Assembly: GCA_024693715.1 (NCBI GenBank)
Contig: JAILKS010000013.1
Coordinates: 1-64,000 of the forward strand
Length of the DNA: 64,000 nucleotides
From: Treponema sp.
GTDB taxonomy: Bacteria; Spirochaetota; Spirochaetia; Treponematales; Treponemataceae
Direction: 5' to 3'
Shown: positions 28,932 to 39,117 of the stretch, in pieces
Layout of the letters: the number at the start of each line of letters is the position of its first letter
Numbering within the stretch: position 1 is the first letter of the stretch
The notes under the pieces: generated by a model
Told to the model about the DNA's origin: nothing
Seen by the model: the letters and a program-made list of their open reading frames with translations, nothing else
The model's database searches: none
Program-made: the position numbers and the translations under genes

Positions 28932-30269
28932 TTATATTTTCAGAAAAGCTTTATATCCTTCATATATCTGACATATATCTTCTTTTGATACAATTTCCCA
29001 TGGTGCATGCATACTTAAAACTGCAACTCCTGCATCAAGTACATTCATTCCATATTTAGCCGCATGATAGGCAATTGTTCCGCCACCACCCTGATCTACC
29101 TTGCCAAGCTCTGCCATCTGATAAGAAATTTTTGCCTTTTCCATTGCATTTCTGATTTTCGCAATGAATTCAGGATTTGCATCACTTGCTCCGCTTTTTC
29201 CACGAGAGCCTGTGTATTTTTGAAAAGCGATTCCTCCGCCTAAAGCAGAAGCGTTGTCTTTATCAAAGAGATGGGAGTTCATAGGATCATAAGCGGCATT
29301 AACATCTGAAGAAAGCATGTATGAGTTTGCAAGACATCTTCTTAAAGTTAATTCTGAATAGTTTTGTTCCGTTCTTGAAATGATTTCTGCAAGCATGTTT
29401 TCAAAAAGATTAGATGCCATTCCTGTAGCGCCTACACTTCCTATTTCTTCCTTATCTACACATAAACAGCAGATTGTTCGTTTAACTGCAGAAGAATCCA
29501 GGACTGCACGGACACTTGTAAATGCGCATGAGCGGTCATCCTGTCCGTATGCCAGAATCATTGAACGATCGAGTCCAAGATCTTTTGCTTTTCCAGCTGG
29601 AACAATCTCAAGTTCAGCTGATTCGAAATCTTTTTCTTCAAATGAATATTTATCTTTAAGGATTTCAAGAATCCTTTTTTTACATTTCTGTTTTTCTTCT
29701 TTTTTATCTCCATCAGTTTTTTGTGGAACAGAAAGACCTGCAATTAAATCTAAATCTTCACCGTGAATAAAATCGGAAGCTTTATCTTTTAACTGTTCCT
29801 GTGCAAGATGAGGGAGAATATCTGAAATGCAGAAAACAGGGTCTGTATCATCTTCACCTATTACAATATTTAATTTTGTACCGTCCTTTTTGCAGACAAT
29901 CCCATGAATAGAAAGAGGAATTGTTGTCCATTGATATTTTTTTATTCCACCATAATAGTGTGTATTTAAATATGCGATGTTATCTTTTTCATAAAGAGGA
30001 TTTTGCTTTGCATCAAGACGCGGAGAATCGATATGAGCACCAAGAATATTAAGACCTGCTTCTATCTTTTCACTTCCAATTTCGAAAAGTGCAATAGCTT
30101 TGTCCATTTTTGTAATATAAACCTTGTCTCCGGTTTTAAGTGAATTGTATTGAGAAATGTCCTTATATCCTTTTTTTTGTGCAAGTGAAATTATCTGAGT
30201 AACGCATTCACGTTCTGTTTTGCCCTTGTCAAGAAAATTTTTGTATTCATTAATTAACTGTTCGTTCAA
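28932..30269 (-). CDS. M18 family aminopeptidase
   Basis: GAHIDSPRLD, YGQDDRSCA, DKEEIGSVGATGM; TTG start with aaggag SD. Confidence 0.9.
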   Translation of the reverse strand: MNEQLINEYKNFLDKGKTERECVTQIISLAQKKGYKDISQYNSLKTGDKVYITKMDKAIALFEIGSEKIEAGLNILGAHIDSPRLDAKQNPLYEKDNIAYLNTHYYGGIKKYQWTTIPLSIHGIVCKKDGTKLNIVIGEDDTDPVFCISDILPHLAQEQLKDKASDFIHGEDLDLIAGLSVPQKTDGDKKEEKQKCKKRILEILKDKYSFEEKDFESAELEIVPAGKAKDLGLDRSMILAYGQDDRSCAFTSVRAVLDSSAVKRTICCLCVDKEEIGSVGATGMASNLFENMLAEIISRTEQNYSELTLRRCLANSYMLSSDVNAAYDPMNSHLFDKDNASALGGGIAFQKYTGSRGKSGASDANPEFIAKIRNAMEKAKISYQMAELGKVDQGGGGTIAYHAAKYGMNVLDAGVAVLSMHAPWEIVSKEDICQIYEGYKAFLKI

Positions 30270-30402
30270 TTTAATTACTCCTTTGATAATAATTTAATTA
30301 TTCTTTTGATAAATGTAAACAGGTCTTTTATAAGCAGAATCTGATTTCTGAAGAGAAACAGAATGTTATAAATAGTGTATTTGAAGAAGCTGGGAGCAGA
30401 TA

Positions 30403-30849
30403 ATGAAAAAAAATTTTAGAATAATGATTACAGGTTTAATTGCTTTTCTATTTTTATCATGTCCGGGTATTGGTTATTATCCTTTTGGTTCTAGAATTCA
30501 TATAGTATCAGAAATCAGTGATGAAACAGTAAAAGCCGGTGATGAAATAAATATTAAGGTAAAGCTTTCTGATGGACCGGTAAATGTATTGTATTATAAT
30601 CTTCCAGAAGGGTATCAATATATTGATTGTAAGCGTGAAAATGAATTTGTTTTAACAGAAGAAGAAGATAAGAGAGATTATTGCGGTATTCCAGAGGGAT
30701 ATGAAAATACAACATTATCTATTATCAGTAGTAATGATAAAAAATATAAAACAGAGGTTTCTTTTTCGTATAATGAACCAGGTGAGTATAAGATTTTGAT
30801 AGAATGTCTTAAATTTTATAAAGAATATACAATTACTGTTACAGAATAA
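30403..30849 (+). CDS. Hypothetical Ig-like lipoprotein
   Basis: MKKNFRIMITGLIAFLFLSC lipobox; beta-rich sequence. Confidence 0.6.
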   Translation: MKKNFRIMITGLIAFLFLSCPGIGYYPFGSRIHIVSEISDETVKAGDEINIKVKLSDGPVNVLYYNLPEGYQYIDCKRENEFVLTEEEDKRDYCGIPEGYENTTLSIISSNDKKYKTEVSFSYNEPGEYKILIECLKFYKEYTITVTE

Positions 30850-30862
30850 TCTGAAATTTTTT

Positions 30863-30891
30863 TTGACATATTCTTTTTCAGGTTGTATTCT
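30863..30891 (+). promoter_or_regulatory. Putative sigma70 promoter upstream of DUF308 gene
   Basis: TTGACA-17 nt-TATTCT. Confidence 0.6.
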
Positions 30892-30909
30892 TGTAATTAA
30901 GGAAGGAAT

Positions 30910-31521
30910 ATGAAATTTAAGAATTTTTTACTTGGTGCAATATTAACTGTTACAGGAATCCTGATGATAGCTATTCCTGAAACGTGCATTAAAACAATTG
31001 TAATTATGATTGGGGCTGCTACTGCCATTAATGGCATTTATACTCTGATAAATTTTTATAAATTAAGTGATGATAAAATTTACAAACGTACTGTTTTGGT
31101 TAAATGTCTTTCAAGTGTGATTGTCGGTATTGTTGCAGTTTTATTCCCGCTTCTTTTAATGAAAACTGTTGCCGCTATCTGGACTGTAATAACAATCATT
31201 CTTGCAGTTTATTTTGTTCTTTTTGCAGTTGCAGGATTTTTCTCATCTTCTTTAATTAAAGATTTATCTGTTGAAGATAAAAAACGGATTACACAGGAAA
31301 GCTTTATTTATCTGTTAATTGCAGTTGTGCTTTTTATAATTCCTGTTGGAAAAATAATTTCTACTTTATTCAGAATTGCAGGTGTTGCTGGAACTGTCAT
31401 CGGACTTGTTATTATTGTTAAGGAAATAATTCTTGTAAGCATGAAAAAAGGTGCAGAAAAAGCAATCGCAGAAGCTGATAAATCTGATTCCGGTGAAGCT
31501 TCAGATATTATTGAAAAATAA
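30910..31521 (+). CDS. DUF308/HdeD-like membrane protein
   Basis: About six TM helices in paired repeats, ~200 aa. Confidence 0.7.
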   Translation: MKFKNFLLGAILTVTGILMIAIPETCIKTIVIMIGAATAINGIYTLINFYKLSDDKIYKRTVLVKCLSSVIVGIVAVLFPLLLMKTVAAIWTVITIILAVYFVLFAVAGFFSSSLIKDLSVEDKKRITQESFIYLLIAVVLFIIPVGKIISTLFRIAGVAGTVIGLVIIVKEIILVSMKKGAEKAIAEADKSDSGEASDIIEK

Positions 31522-31569
31522 GCATTTTTTTATTATCATAAGTCTATTCTAATAATGAGGTAATTTTTT

Positions 31570-32406
31570 ATGGCACATTGTATAGTACCGGAAGCAGAAG
31601 CAATTTTAGATAAGGAATATCCGGTTTTAGATAAAGGCTTTGTAAGACTTGTTGATTATTTTGGCGGTGACCAGCGCATTGTTCAATCTGCAAGAGTTTC
31701 TTATGGCGAAGGAACAAAAACTGTAAGTCAGGATGGTGCTTTAATTGATTATCTTTTGAGACATCAGCATACATCTCCGTTTGAACAGGTTGTAATGACT
31801 TTTCATGTTAAGATGCCTATTTTTGTTGCACGTCAATGGGTTCGTCATAGAACTGGAAGAATGAATGAGGTTTCAGGACGTTATTCAATCATGAAGGATG
31901 AATTTTATGTTCCTGCAGAAGATAAGGTTTCTCCTCAATCAACAGATAACAAGCAGGGAAGGGCAGCAGAAGCTTTTGATAAAAAGAAGGCTGATGAAAT
32001 AATTTCAAAGCTTGAAAAAGGGCAGAAGGATGCCTATGAAGGCTATAACGAATTGATTGAAAGCGGACTTGCCCGTGAAATTGCAAGAATAAATCTTCCG
32101 CTTTCTTTGTATACAGAATTTTACTGGGAAATGGATTTACACAATCTTTTCCATTTCTTAAAGCTTCGTCTTGACAGTCATGCTCAGTATGAAATACGTG
32201 TTTATGCAGAAATCATTCTTGAAATTTGCAAGAAGGTTGCACCAATGGCGACAGAATCCTTTATTAATCACATGAATGAAGGAGTAAATTTCAGCGGTGA
32301 AGAGATGAGGGCGTTACGCGATATTATGGACGGAAAGCCTAATCCTCTTGAAGGAAAGAAGCTTGAGCGTTTCAATGAAAAAATAAGAACCGGAACTCAA
32401 CTGTAA
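31570..32406 (+). CDS. thyX: FAD-dependent thymidylate synthase
   Basis: ThyX signature RHRTGRMNEVSGRYS. Confidence 0.95.
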   Translation: MAHCIVPEAEAILDKEYPVLDKGFVRLVDYFGGDQRIVQSARVSYGEGTKTVSQDGALIDYLLRHQHTSPFEQVVMTFHVKMPIFVARQWVRHRTGRMNEVSGRYSIMKDEFYVPAEDKVSPQSTDNKQGRAAEAFDKKKADEIISKLEKGQKDAYEGYNELIESGLAREIARINLPLSLYTEFYWEMDLHNLFHFLKLRLDSHAQYEIRVYAEIILEICKKVAPMATESFINHMNEGVNFSGEEMRALRDIMDGKPNPLEGKKLERFNEKIRTGTQL

Positions 32407-32412
32407 TTATTT

Positions 32413-32952
32413 TTATTCAATGAACGTGTAATCGGTAAAATATAAGTCGAGTATTTTTCCAAGAGTCAACTGCTCGTTAATCCTTGATTTTAACTCTGTT
32501 TTTACCATATCTTCTCCAGCCTGAAGAAGTTCTTTTCTTGTGTGACTTGAAAAGTAGGTTGTAAAAATATTTTCTATTAATCTGTTCTTTCGTGAAAGCT
32601 CCTCGAAAAATGCAGTTTCTCCTGCAGGATAAGTAAACCATGGAGTAACTACAAGAAGGGTCCCGCTTTCTTCTTCATTTTCAGAAGATGTAATGATTCT
32701 TAATGAACCGATTCCAGAGAATGCAGACATTTCTTCACCTGCTTTTTTGCTTAAATGACGTATTTCCAGCGGTGAAGGATCTGATTTTCGTAAATATTTA
32801 CCTGGACGTGCTTTCTTTGAAGCAAATCCGATTATAGTTACAAGAAGGATGATAAGAATTAATGCCGTTATTATATAAACAAGAATCCTTTCAAATTTAT
32901 TGAATTTTTTCTGGAATTTCTGCCAGAGTTCGTAAAAAATCATTGTATTCAT
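32413..32952 (-). CDS. FliL-like membrane protein
   Basis: Single TM; C-terminal INEQLTLGKILDLYFTDYTFIE resembles FliL ends; start MNTM chosen by SD gagggg. Confidence 0.5.
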   Translation of the reverse strand: MNTMIFYELWQKFQKKFNKFERILVYIITALILIILLVTIIGFASKKARPGKYLRKSDPSPLEIRHLSKKAGEEMSAFSGIGSLRIITSSENEEESGTLLVVTPWFTYPAGETAFFEELSRKNRLIENIFTTYFSSHTRKELLQAGEDMVKTELKSRINEQLTLGKILDLYFTDYTFIE

Positions 32953-32970
32953 TTTTCCCCTCACAAATGA

Positions 32971-34209
32971 TTATAGTTTGTATTCTGCAATCAGAGCCGA
33001 AAGTCTTCCCTGTGTTCTTGCCGTTATATGTACACCGTCATCGAGCCATTCTTCGTTTTGAATGCAGCTGTTTTTCCGAAGCTCGTTTATCAAAGACATT
33101 TTTGTCACTGGAATAACATATTCTCCAATATCACCATATAACATTTCATAGATTTTGTCTTTAAGTTCATCGAAGCCTGTCTGTTCTTTTGCGCTTGTGC
33201 AGATTGCATCCTGGAATCTGGCTTTAAGCTTTTGAAGTATTTCAGGATTTTCTTCATTCTTGTCGCATTTATTCAGAAGAATGAGCCTTTGATTATGAGT
33301 TGCACCTATATCTTCCAATACATCATTTACTGTTTCATACTGCTGTTCAACCTGTTCATCAGACGAATCAAGGACAATGAGAAGTAAATCTGCAAACTTT
33401 GCTTCTTCAAGAGTTGATTTGAACGCATCTACAAGATGATGAGGAAGATTGCTTATAAAACCAACTGTATCTGTTATTAAAGCACCGGCACTGTCGTTTA
33501 GCGGTAATTTTTTGGTAAGAGGGTCAAGGGTAGCAAAAAGCTTATTTTCTACATACGCATCTGCACCGGTCAATGCATTTAAAAGACTTGATTTTCCGGC
33601 ATTTGTATAACCGACAAGTGCACATGAAGGGGCTTTTTCCCTCTGCTTTCTTTGTGTTTTACGGTTAATTTCAATTTCTGCAAGTTCACGCTTTATCTGT
33701 GCGATTTTATTTCTGATTAATCGCTGGTCAAGCTCAAGCTGTGTTTCTCCAGAGCCTTTTGCACCAAAAGCACCACCCCTTATTCTTTCAAAATCCTTCT
33801 TTACGTGAGCAAGTCTTGGTAAAGAATATTGAAGGCGTGCAAGCTCTACCTGCAGAACTGCTTCTTTTGTCTGTGCCCTCATAGCAAAGATTCGTATAAT
33901 GACTTCCTGTCTGTCAAAGCATGAAAGGTTTGTGAGTTCTTCCCAGTTGCGCTGTTTTCTTGGTTCAAGGTTAAAATCAAAAATAATGCAGTCTGCCTCA
34001 ATCTTTTGTGCAAGTTCATTTATTTCCTGTGCCTTTCCTGTTCCCATACCGTAGGCTGGATGTACTTCAAGACGATTCAATGTTAATCTTTGAATGACAT
34101 CCATCCCAAGTGTTAAGACGAGACCCTTTAATTCCTGTAAATCGTTTCCAGGTTCCCCGATTAAAAGTGCGCGTGGAATCTTATTGTTTTCTTCTTCAAT
34201 ATTAATCAT
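32971..34209 (-). CDS. hflX: GTPase HflX
   Basis: VGYTNAGKSSLLNALTG, DTVGFISNLPHHLVDAFKSTLEEA, GERRIR-like FGAKGSGETQLELDQR. Confidence 0.95.
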   Translation of the reverse strand: MINIEEENNKIPRALLIGEPGNDLQELKGLVLTLGMDVIQRLTLNRLEVHPAYGMGTGKAQEINELAQKIEADCIIFDFNLEPRKQRNWEELTNLSCFDRQEVIIRIFAMRAQTKEAVLQVELARLQYSLPRLAHVKKDFERIRGGAFGAKGSGETQLELDQRLIRNKIAQIKRELAEIEINRKTQRKQREKAPSCALVGYTNAGKSSLLNALTGADAYVENKLFATLDPLTKKLPLNDSAGALITDTVGFISNLPHHLVDAFKSTLEEAKFADLLLIVLDSSDEQVEQQYETVNDVLEDIGATHNQRLILLNKCDKNEENPEILQKLKARFQDAICTSAKEQTGFDELKDKIYEMLYGDIGEYVIPVTKMSLINELRKNSCIQNEEWLDDGVHITARTQGRLSALIAEYKL

Positions 34210-34317
34210 TACTTCAATTCTAACTTAATCAAAAGTAATTCGCAATAAAAAAACTTACACAGATTCTCATTTTTTTTGATTATTTACCGATAATATAATA
34301 AGGAAATAAGGAATAAA

Positions 34318-36324
34318 ATGTCTTCAGCACAAAAGGTAGCAGTAAGTATTTTAACAGCCGTTATTCTTTTTACAGGCTTTGTTTTTCTTGGTCAGACAAC
34401 CTTAATGTCAAAAATTCAGACAAGGTTTTATGCCCAGTCGAAAGTTACTGAAAAACAGAATCAGCTTAAAAAACTTACAGATAATACTGATGCTTATATT
34501 GAAGAAATTCTCAATAAAATTATCCTGGCAGATAATGCGTATTTAAAGAATAATTCTGTCCGCACCTATACAATTCAGAATCCTACAGAAAAGGATGAGG
34601 TTGAACGAAGAAGGGAAACTACAAGGATTTTTGATGAAATAGAAGAATTGGACGGTATGCGTCTTGTTGATGATAATGCAAAGACAATCCATTACAGTTC
34701 ATATTATTCTGATGTCCTTAACACAAACGGAAATTTCAAGACATATAAAAATTATCCTGATATTAATGAGCTTGATTACGGATATTTTGATTTTTCAGAT
34801 AAGGATTACAAGCTTCTTTTTGACAGAAATCAGAACAGAATAATTCTTGCGGTTCCTTATCATATAACTGACAGTGTAACAAGAGGAAAGTTCCTTTTTT
34901 ATTTTAACTTCTATAAAATCTGCAGTAAATTTATTGATAATTCAGTTCTTTCTTTAGGCGAAAATCTGACGCTTGTTTCATCAGATTCAGAGTTTGAGGG
35001 CGGAATCGTGAGCGGGCTTCCATTAGAATCGCAGAAGGATTTTTATGAGCCTGTTTTATCTGCCTGGAAAAATAATTCAGAAAAAGAACGGATTTTAGAG
35101 GCTCCCGATAATTCATACTATCTTTTGTTTACCGACAATTCGTCTAAATTCTTTAAAGTTTCATCGGTATATAAAAGTACTGTCTTTGAGCTTTCAAGAG
35201 AATTTATATGTCTCATTTATGTATGCGTGTTCATTACACTTGTTTTAATCTGCATGCTTCTTTTTAATATTCGCCGTGATTATCTTACAAAAATCCGTGA
35301 GCGAATTAAAAAGGTTCAGATGGGAATTATTAATGAATATCTGGAAAATAAAGAGAAGATAGAATGGGCTCAGGTCTCACGTCAGCTTGATTTACGTAAA
35401 GAAGAACTTTCTCAGGAAATAAAGAAGAGCATTGGAAACGCTAAGGAAAAATATTCTAAACAGGTAGATGAATATATAGATGCCAGCTGGAAAGAAATTA
35501 TTGAAATCCTTGGCGGTGATAAAAATAATCAGAAAACACAGGCAGTGCTTGGTGAAAATGCAATAGATGAAATCCGCAAGGTAATAGAAGAAGTGCTCGT
35601 TTCTGCAAGACTTCATGTAAATCTTGATCAGATTAATGTACAGGAGCATAAGCTTCAGACAGTTGAGCCTGTTTCTGAAATAGAAGAAATTGAAGATGCA
35701 CAGGAGCTTGAATCTCTTGATTCTGATGTTGAGGAAATTGAAGAGATAGATGAGATTGAAGATGCTGACAATGTTGAAGAAATAGAAGATATTGAAGAAG
35801 CAGCTGATGAAAAGCAGATTAAAGCTTCTGCTTCAGAAGAAGAGCTTGAAGAACTTGAAGAGGTTTCTGAAGATGAAACTCCATTGCTTGCAATTAAAAA
35901 GCCGCTTCCAGTTAAATATGATTATTTCGTAAGTGACGATACATTTATCGGTGGTGCGACAGATGAATTTGCAACTGTAGATAATATTTTTGCCGAAGAC
36001 TTATGTATTGGTCCGCAGTATACGACAGATTATCCGGAGCTTCCAAAGAACTTTACATTTACAGCAGAAACTCCTCATTTTGGCAAAGCACAGAAAGAAA
36101 ACGAAGAAGAAATTGAAGAAGCAGAACTGATTCCTGAAGCAGAGATGTTTTATACTATGACTGAATTCGGTGCAAAGATTTTACCTGCCGCAGAACTTCA
36201 GAGTGAGCAGATAGAAGCAATTGTAGAAAATCAGGGTGTGTATTCAATTTCAGATAATATAAACTATACGGACATAATACAGGACAGTGAATTCAAGAGT
36301 CTTGTAGATTCTGTCTTAAGATAA
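34318..36324 (+). CDS. Hypothetical membrane protein with extracytoplasmic sensor-like region and acidic repeat tail
   Basis: Two TM segments; Glu/Ile-rich EIEEIEDAQELES...EEIEEIDEIEDADNVEEIEDIEEA. Confidence 0.6.
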   Translation: MSSAQKVAVSILTAVILFTGFVFLGQTTLMSKIQTRFYAQSKVTEKQNQLKKLTDNTDAYIEEILNKIILADNAYLKNNSVRTYTIQNPTEKDEVERRRETTRIFDEIEELDGMRLVDDNAKTIHYSSYYSDVLNTNGNFKTYKNYPDINELDYGYFDFSDKDYKLLFDRNQNRIILAVPYHITDSVTRGKFLFYFNFYKICSKFIDNSVLSLGENLTLVSSDSEFEGGIVSGLPLESQKDFYEPVLSAWKNNSEKERILEAPDNSYYLLFTDNSSKFFKVSSVYKSTVFELSREFICLIYVCVFITLVLICMLLFNIRRDYLTKIRERIKKVQMGIINEYLENKEKIEWAQVSRQLDLRKEELSQEIKKSIGNAKEKYSKQVDEYIDASWKEIIEILGGDKNNQKTQAVLGENAIDEIRKVIEEVLVSARLHVNLDQINVQEHKLQTVEPVSEIEEIEDAQELESLDSDVEEIEEIDEIEDADNVEEIEDIEEAADEKQIKASASEEELEELEEVSEDETPLLAIKKPLPVKYDYFVSDDTFIGGATDEFATVDNIFAEDLCIGPQYTTDYPELPKNFTFTAETPHFGKAQKENEEEIEEAELIPEAEMFYTMTEFGAKILPAAELQSEQIEAIVENQGVYSISDNINYTDIIQDSEFKSLVDSVLR

Positions 36325-36335
36325 CCGGTAAAAAA

Positions 36336-37886
36336 TTAATTTGCCAGATACTGCTGCATAAGCTGTACAAAAAGATAAATCTTCTTGTAAATTGTTACTC
36401 CGAATTCCTTCATCGGTTTTTCAAGATAGCGTTCCAGCTCTTTCCAGTTCTGTACAATTACAGGCTGCGGCTTCATGTAATCTTCAATAAGCTGCTTTAA
36501 GGTTTTTCCAATAGTTATGAGTTTTTTAGTTCCTGTCGTAATAAAGCTTTTAGCCTGATTGTTTGCATCATCTATAAGCCTGTTGATTATGTTTTCTGCA
36601 CCTGAATCATGCGCTGTCTTAGGAAGAAGAGTTTTTATTTTATGTCCGATTGTTCCATCATCAACTGAGATTGAATTGTCAAATTCTGTAATCTGATCAG
36701 AAAGCTTAAGAAGATCCTGATATGCTTCGGAAACTGGAGCGGAAAGGGTAGAATCCCATTGACCTCTGATTACAATTACATCAAAAAATTCACGGATATC
36801 TTTTTTAACATATTCAAGCAGGAAGGTTTTTAAAAAGTTCAGAGGTTCTGTAAGCGTAAAAAATTTAAGGTTCTTTCTGTCCAGTGCAGGATTAAGCTCC
36901 GGTGTGTAATATTTTAAATTCTGAATGTCTACCGAGCCGAAAATCTGCATACAGATTGAGCTTGCCTTTGATTCCTTTTGAGCTTTGTTCATTTTTTTCA
37001 GAACGTTATGTGCTTCTTCTTCAATCTGTGTAACATAAGGATCTACAATTTGTTCCTGTGTTTCACGTACCTCAGGAATATAATCAGGAGAACTTAAAAT
37101 ATGACGGAGCATAAGATCGAATGCCTGTGATGACTGAATTGAAGAAATTTTTGCAATGATTTTTTTCCAGGTTCCCTGTGGTACAAGTTCACTTCCACGG
37201 CTTACCTTCAGAAAATCAAATAAATCTGACCAGGCAATTCTGTTATCGGTGATTGAATATGCAACTGCGATAAAGTCCTTTAAATCATCTGCTATGAATT
37301 CTGCGTTTGATTTTCGGAATTCAGGAACTGCATCAAAATTATTTTCGACAAGACCAGGTGCAAAACGTTTGATGAGCATGTAATAATCATAACTGCAGAA
37401 ATCTCTGAAAGCGACGAACGATTTGTAGAGATTTTCTATTTTTGTTACACGTTCAGGTGTAAACTCGTTCTGGAAATTTATAAGGTATTCTTCAACTTTA
37501 TCATTGATTGCATCAAGATCCATCGTTCGTGAAAGTTCCTGAATTGCTTCCATGCTCAACGATTCTAAAAGTGAAGTTTGTTTTTCAGAAAGTGAATAAT
37601 TTATAATCTGATGCTTGAAAAGACCTGCATTCGGATTTGCCTTAAAAACAGCCTGGGCAGGAGCACAAATTTTATACAAATCATAAAAAAGCTTTGCAAA
37701 CTGCGGTTGAACCTCATAAGTCGAAGGTTTATAGAATGAATGATATTTTGTTTTAGAAAAACTCTTTACGATTGCCTTTAATCTGCGTTTTTTTTCTATT
37801 TCAGGATTTGCAGATTTGAAAATGCTAGAGAAGAGATTAGTGAAAAAATTGCCGCCTGCACTGTTTGAATTCTTTGTCTTTTCCAT
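36336..37886 (-). CDS. Hypothetical spirochaete protein (possibly DUF5312-like)
   Basis: Long intact ORF; helical cytoplasmic protein; family assignment from memory only. Confidence 0.5.
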   Translation of the reverse strand: MEKTKNSNSAGGNFFTNLFSSIFKSANPEIEKKRRLKAIVKSFSKTKYHSFYKPSTYEVQPQFAKLFYDLYKICAPAQAVFKANPNAGLFKHQIINYSLSEKQTSLLESLSMEAIQELSRTMDLDAINDKVEEYLINFQNEFTPERVTKIENLYKSFVAFRDFCSYDYYMLIKRFAPGLVENNFDAVPEFRKSNAEFIADDLKDFIAVAYSITDNRIAWSDLFDFLKVSRGSELVPQGTWKKIIAKISSIQSSQAFDLMLRHILSSPDYIPEVRETQEQIVDPYVTQIEEEAHNVLKKMNKAQKESKASSICMQIFGSVDIQNLKYYTPELNPALDRKNLKFFTLTEPLNFLKTFLLEYVKKDIREFFDVIVIRGQWDSTLSAPVSEAYQDLLKLSDQITEFDNSISVDDGTIGHKIKTLLPKTAHDSGAENIINRLIDDANNQAKSFITTGTKKLITIGKTLKQLIEDYMKPQPVIVQNWKELERYLEKPMKEFGVTIYKKIYLFVQLMQQYLAN

Positions 37887-38043
37887 AACATAAATTGTAA
37901 GTCACTTTTCCTGATTTTTCAACAATCTTATAGTAAAAAATATAATTTTGTTCTATAATTAACACGTAAAAAAATACAAATCAAAGAAAGGATGATAAGA
38001 ATTTTCGAGAGATTTTTATCACGACTTTTTTTAAGGAGAAAAA

Positions 38044-39117
38044 ATGAAACGATTTATATCCCTGATTATTTGTTCCGGTTTATGTGCTTTTACACTCAGT
38101 GCATATAATCCTCCTATAAATGGAGATAATCTTTTTGAACTCGCAAGTCCGCATCAGATTGCAGATGCTTCTTCTGTAACCGGTGGTGCTATTTTCTATG
38201 GCGGACCGGATTCAATCCTCGTTAATCCAGCATTGCCTGCTTCAGAACAGAGAGTTTCCTTAAATCTTTCGTATACCGCTTTAATTAATACAGATAAAGC
38301 AGACAGCAATCATTTTTCAAGTGCATATCAGCTTGGAATTGTAATTCCATTTAAGTTTGCTGTTTTCACAGGACTTTTGGACGGTGTTCACGGTGAATTT
38401 GATAATATGAATGTCGGAAATACGCTTAGTACAAAGCTTGCACTTTCGAAGGAAATTTCAGAAAGGCTTGATATTGGACTTGGTCTTAATACAGGACTTT
38501 TCTGGGCAAAGAACAGCGGTTCTGACTGGATGCTTTCAGGAAATATCGGTTATCTTTACACTTTTGGTGATGCAGGTTTCCTTAAGGATTTTAAATATGG
38601 TGTTTCTGTTCTGAACCTTGGTAAAAATGTAAAGGATGTTGAGCTTTCTGTTTTGAATAAAAAGGATACAGATCTTTCTGCGTTCCCTACACTTGCAACT
38701 GTAAAGGTTGGTGCTTCGGGATTATTTGTTTCTAACAGTGCAGTTAAATTCGGATTTTCTTTTGGTGTAACTACACCTATGTTCATGAATGTAATTTTTG
38801 ATGCAGGACTTCAGTTTTCTGTAAAGGACTGCTTCTATATTCACGTTGCAGACAGATTTAATCTTTCTGAATTCTGTAATGGTCATAAAGACTTCCTTCC
38901 GTCAATTGGAATCGGCGTAAGATTTACTTTTGATTTTAACAACGATTACATGCAGAAGAACGGATGGGAACAGAGCGAAGTTTCATCAACTTTTGTTTAC
39001 AAAAATTACTATCAGACAATAAATGCTTTTTCTTTAGGCGTTGACATGAATCTTGGTATGCAGGATACAACCCCTCCTGTAATTACTTTATGGAATAATG
39101 AAGGAGATGATGAATAA
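38044..39117 (+). CDS. UPF0164 family outer membrane beta-barrel-like protein
   Basis: Signal peptide; DASSVTGGAIFYGGPDSILVNPALPA; resembles treponemal UPF0164 proteins. Confidence 0.75.
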   Translation: MKRFISLIICSGLCAFTLSAYNPPINGDNLFELASPHQIADASSVTGGAIFYGGPDSILVNPALPASEQRVSLNLSYTALINTDKADSNHFSSAYQLGIVIPFKFAVFTGLLDGVHGEFDNMNVGNTLSTKLALSKEISERLDIGLGLNTGLFWAKNSGSDWMLSGNIGYLYTFGDAGFLKDFKYGVSVLNLGKNVKDVELSVLNKKDTDLSAFPTLATVKVGASGLFVSNSAVKFGFSFGVTTPMFMNVIFDAGLQFSVKDCFYIHVADRFNLSEFCNGHKDFLPSIGIGVRFTFDFNNDYMQKNGWEQSEVSSTFVYKNYYQTINAFSLGVDMNLGMQDTTPPVITLWNNEGDDE

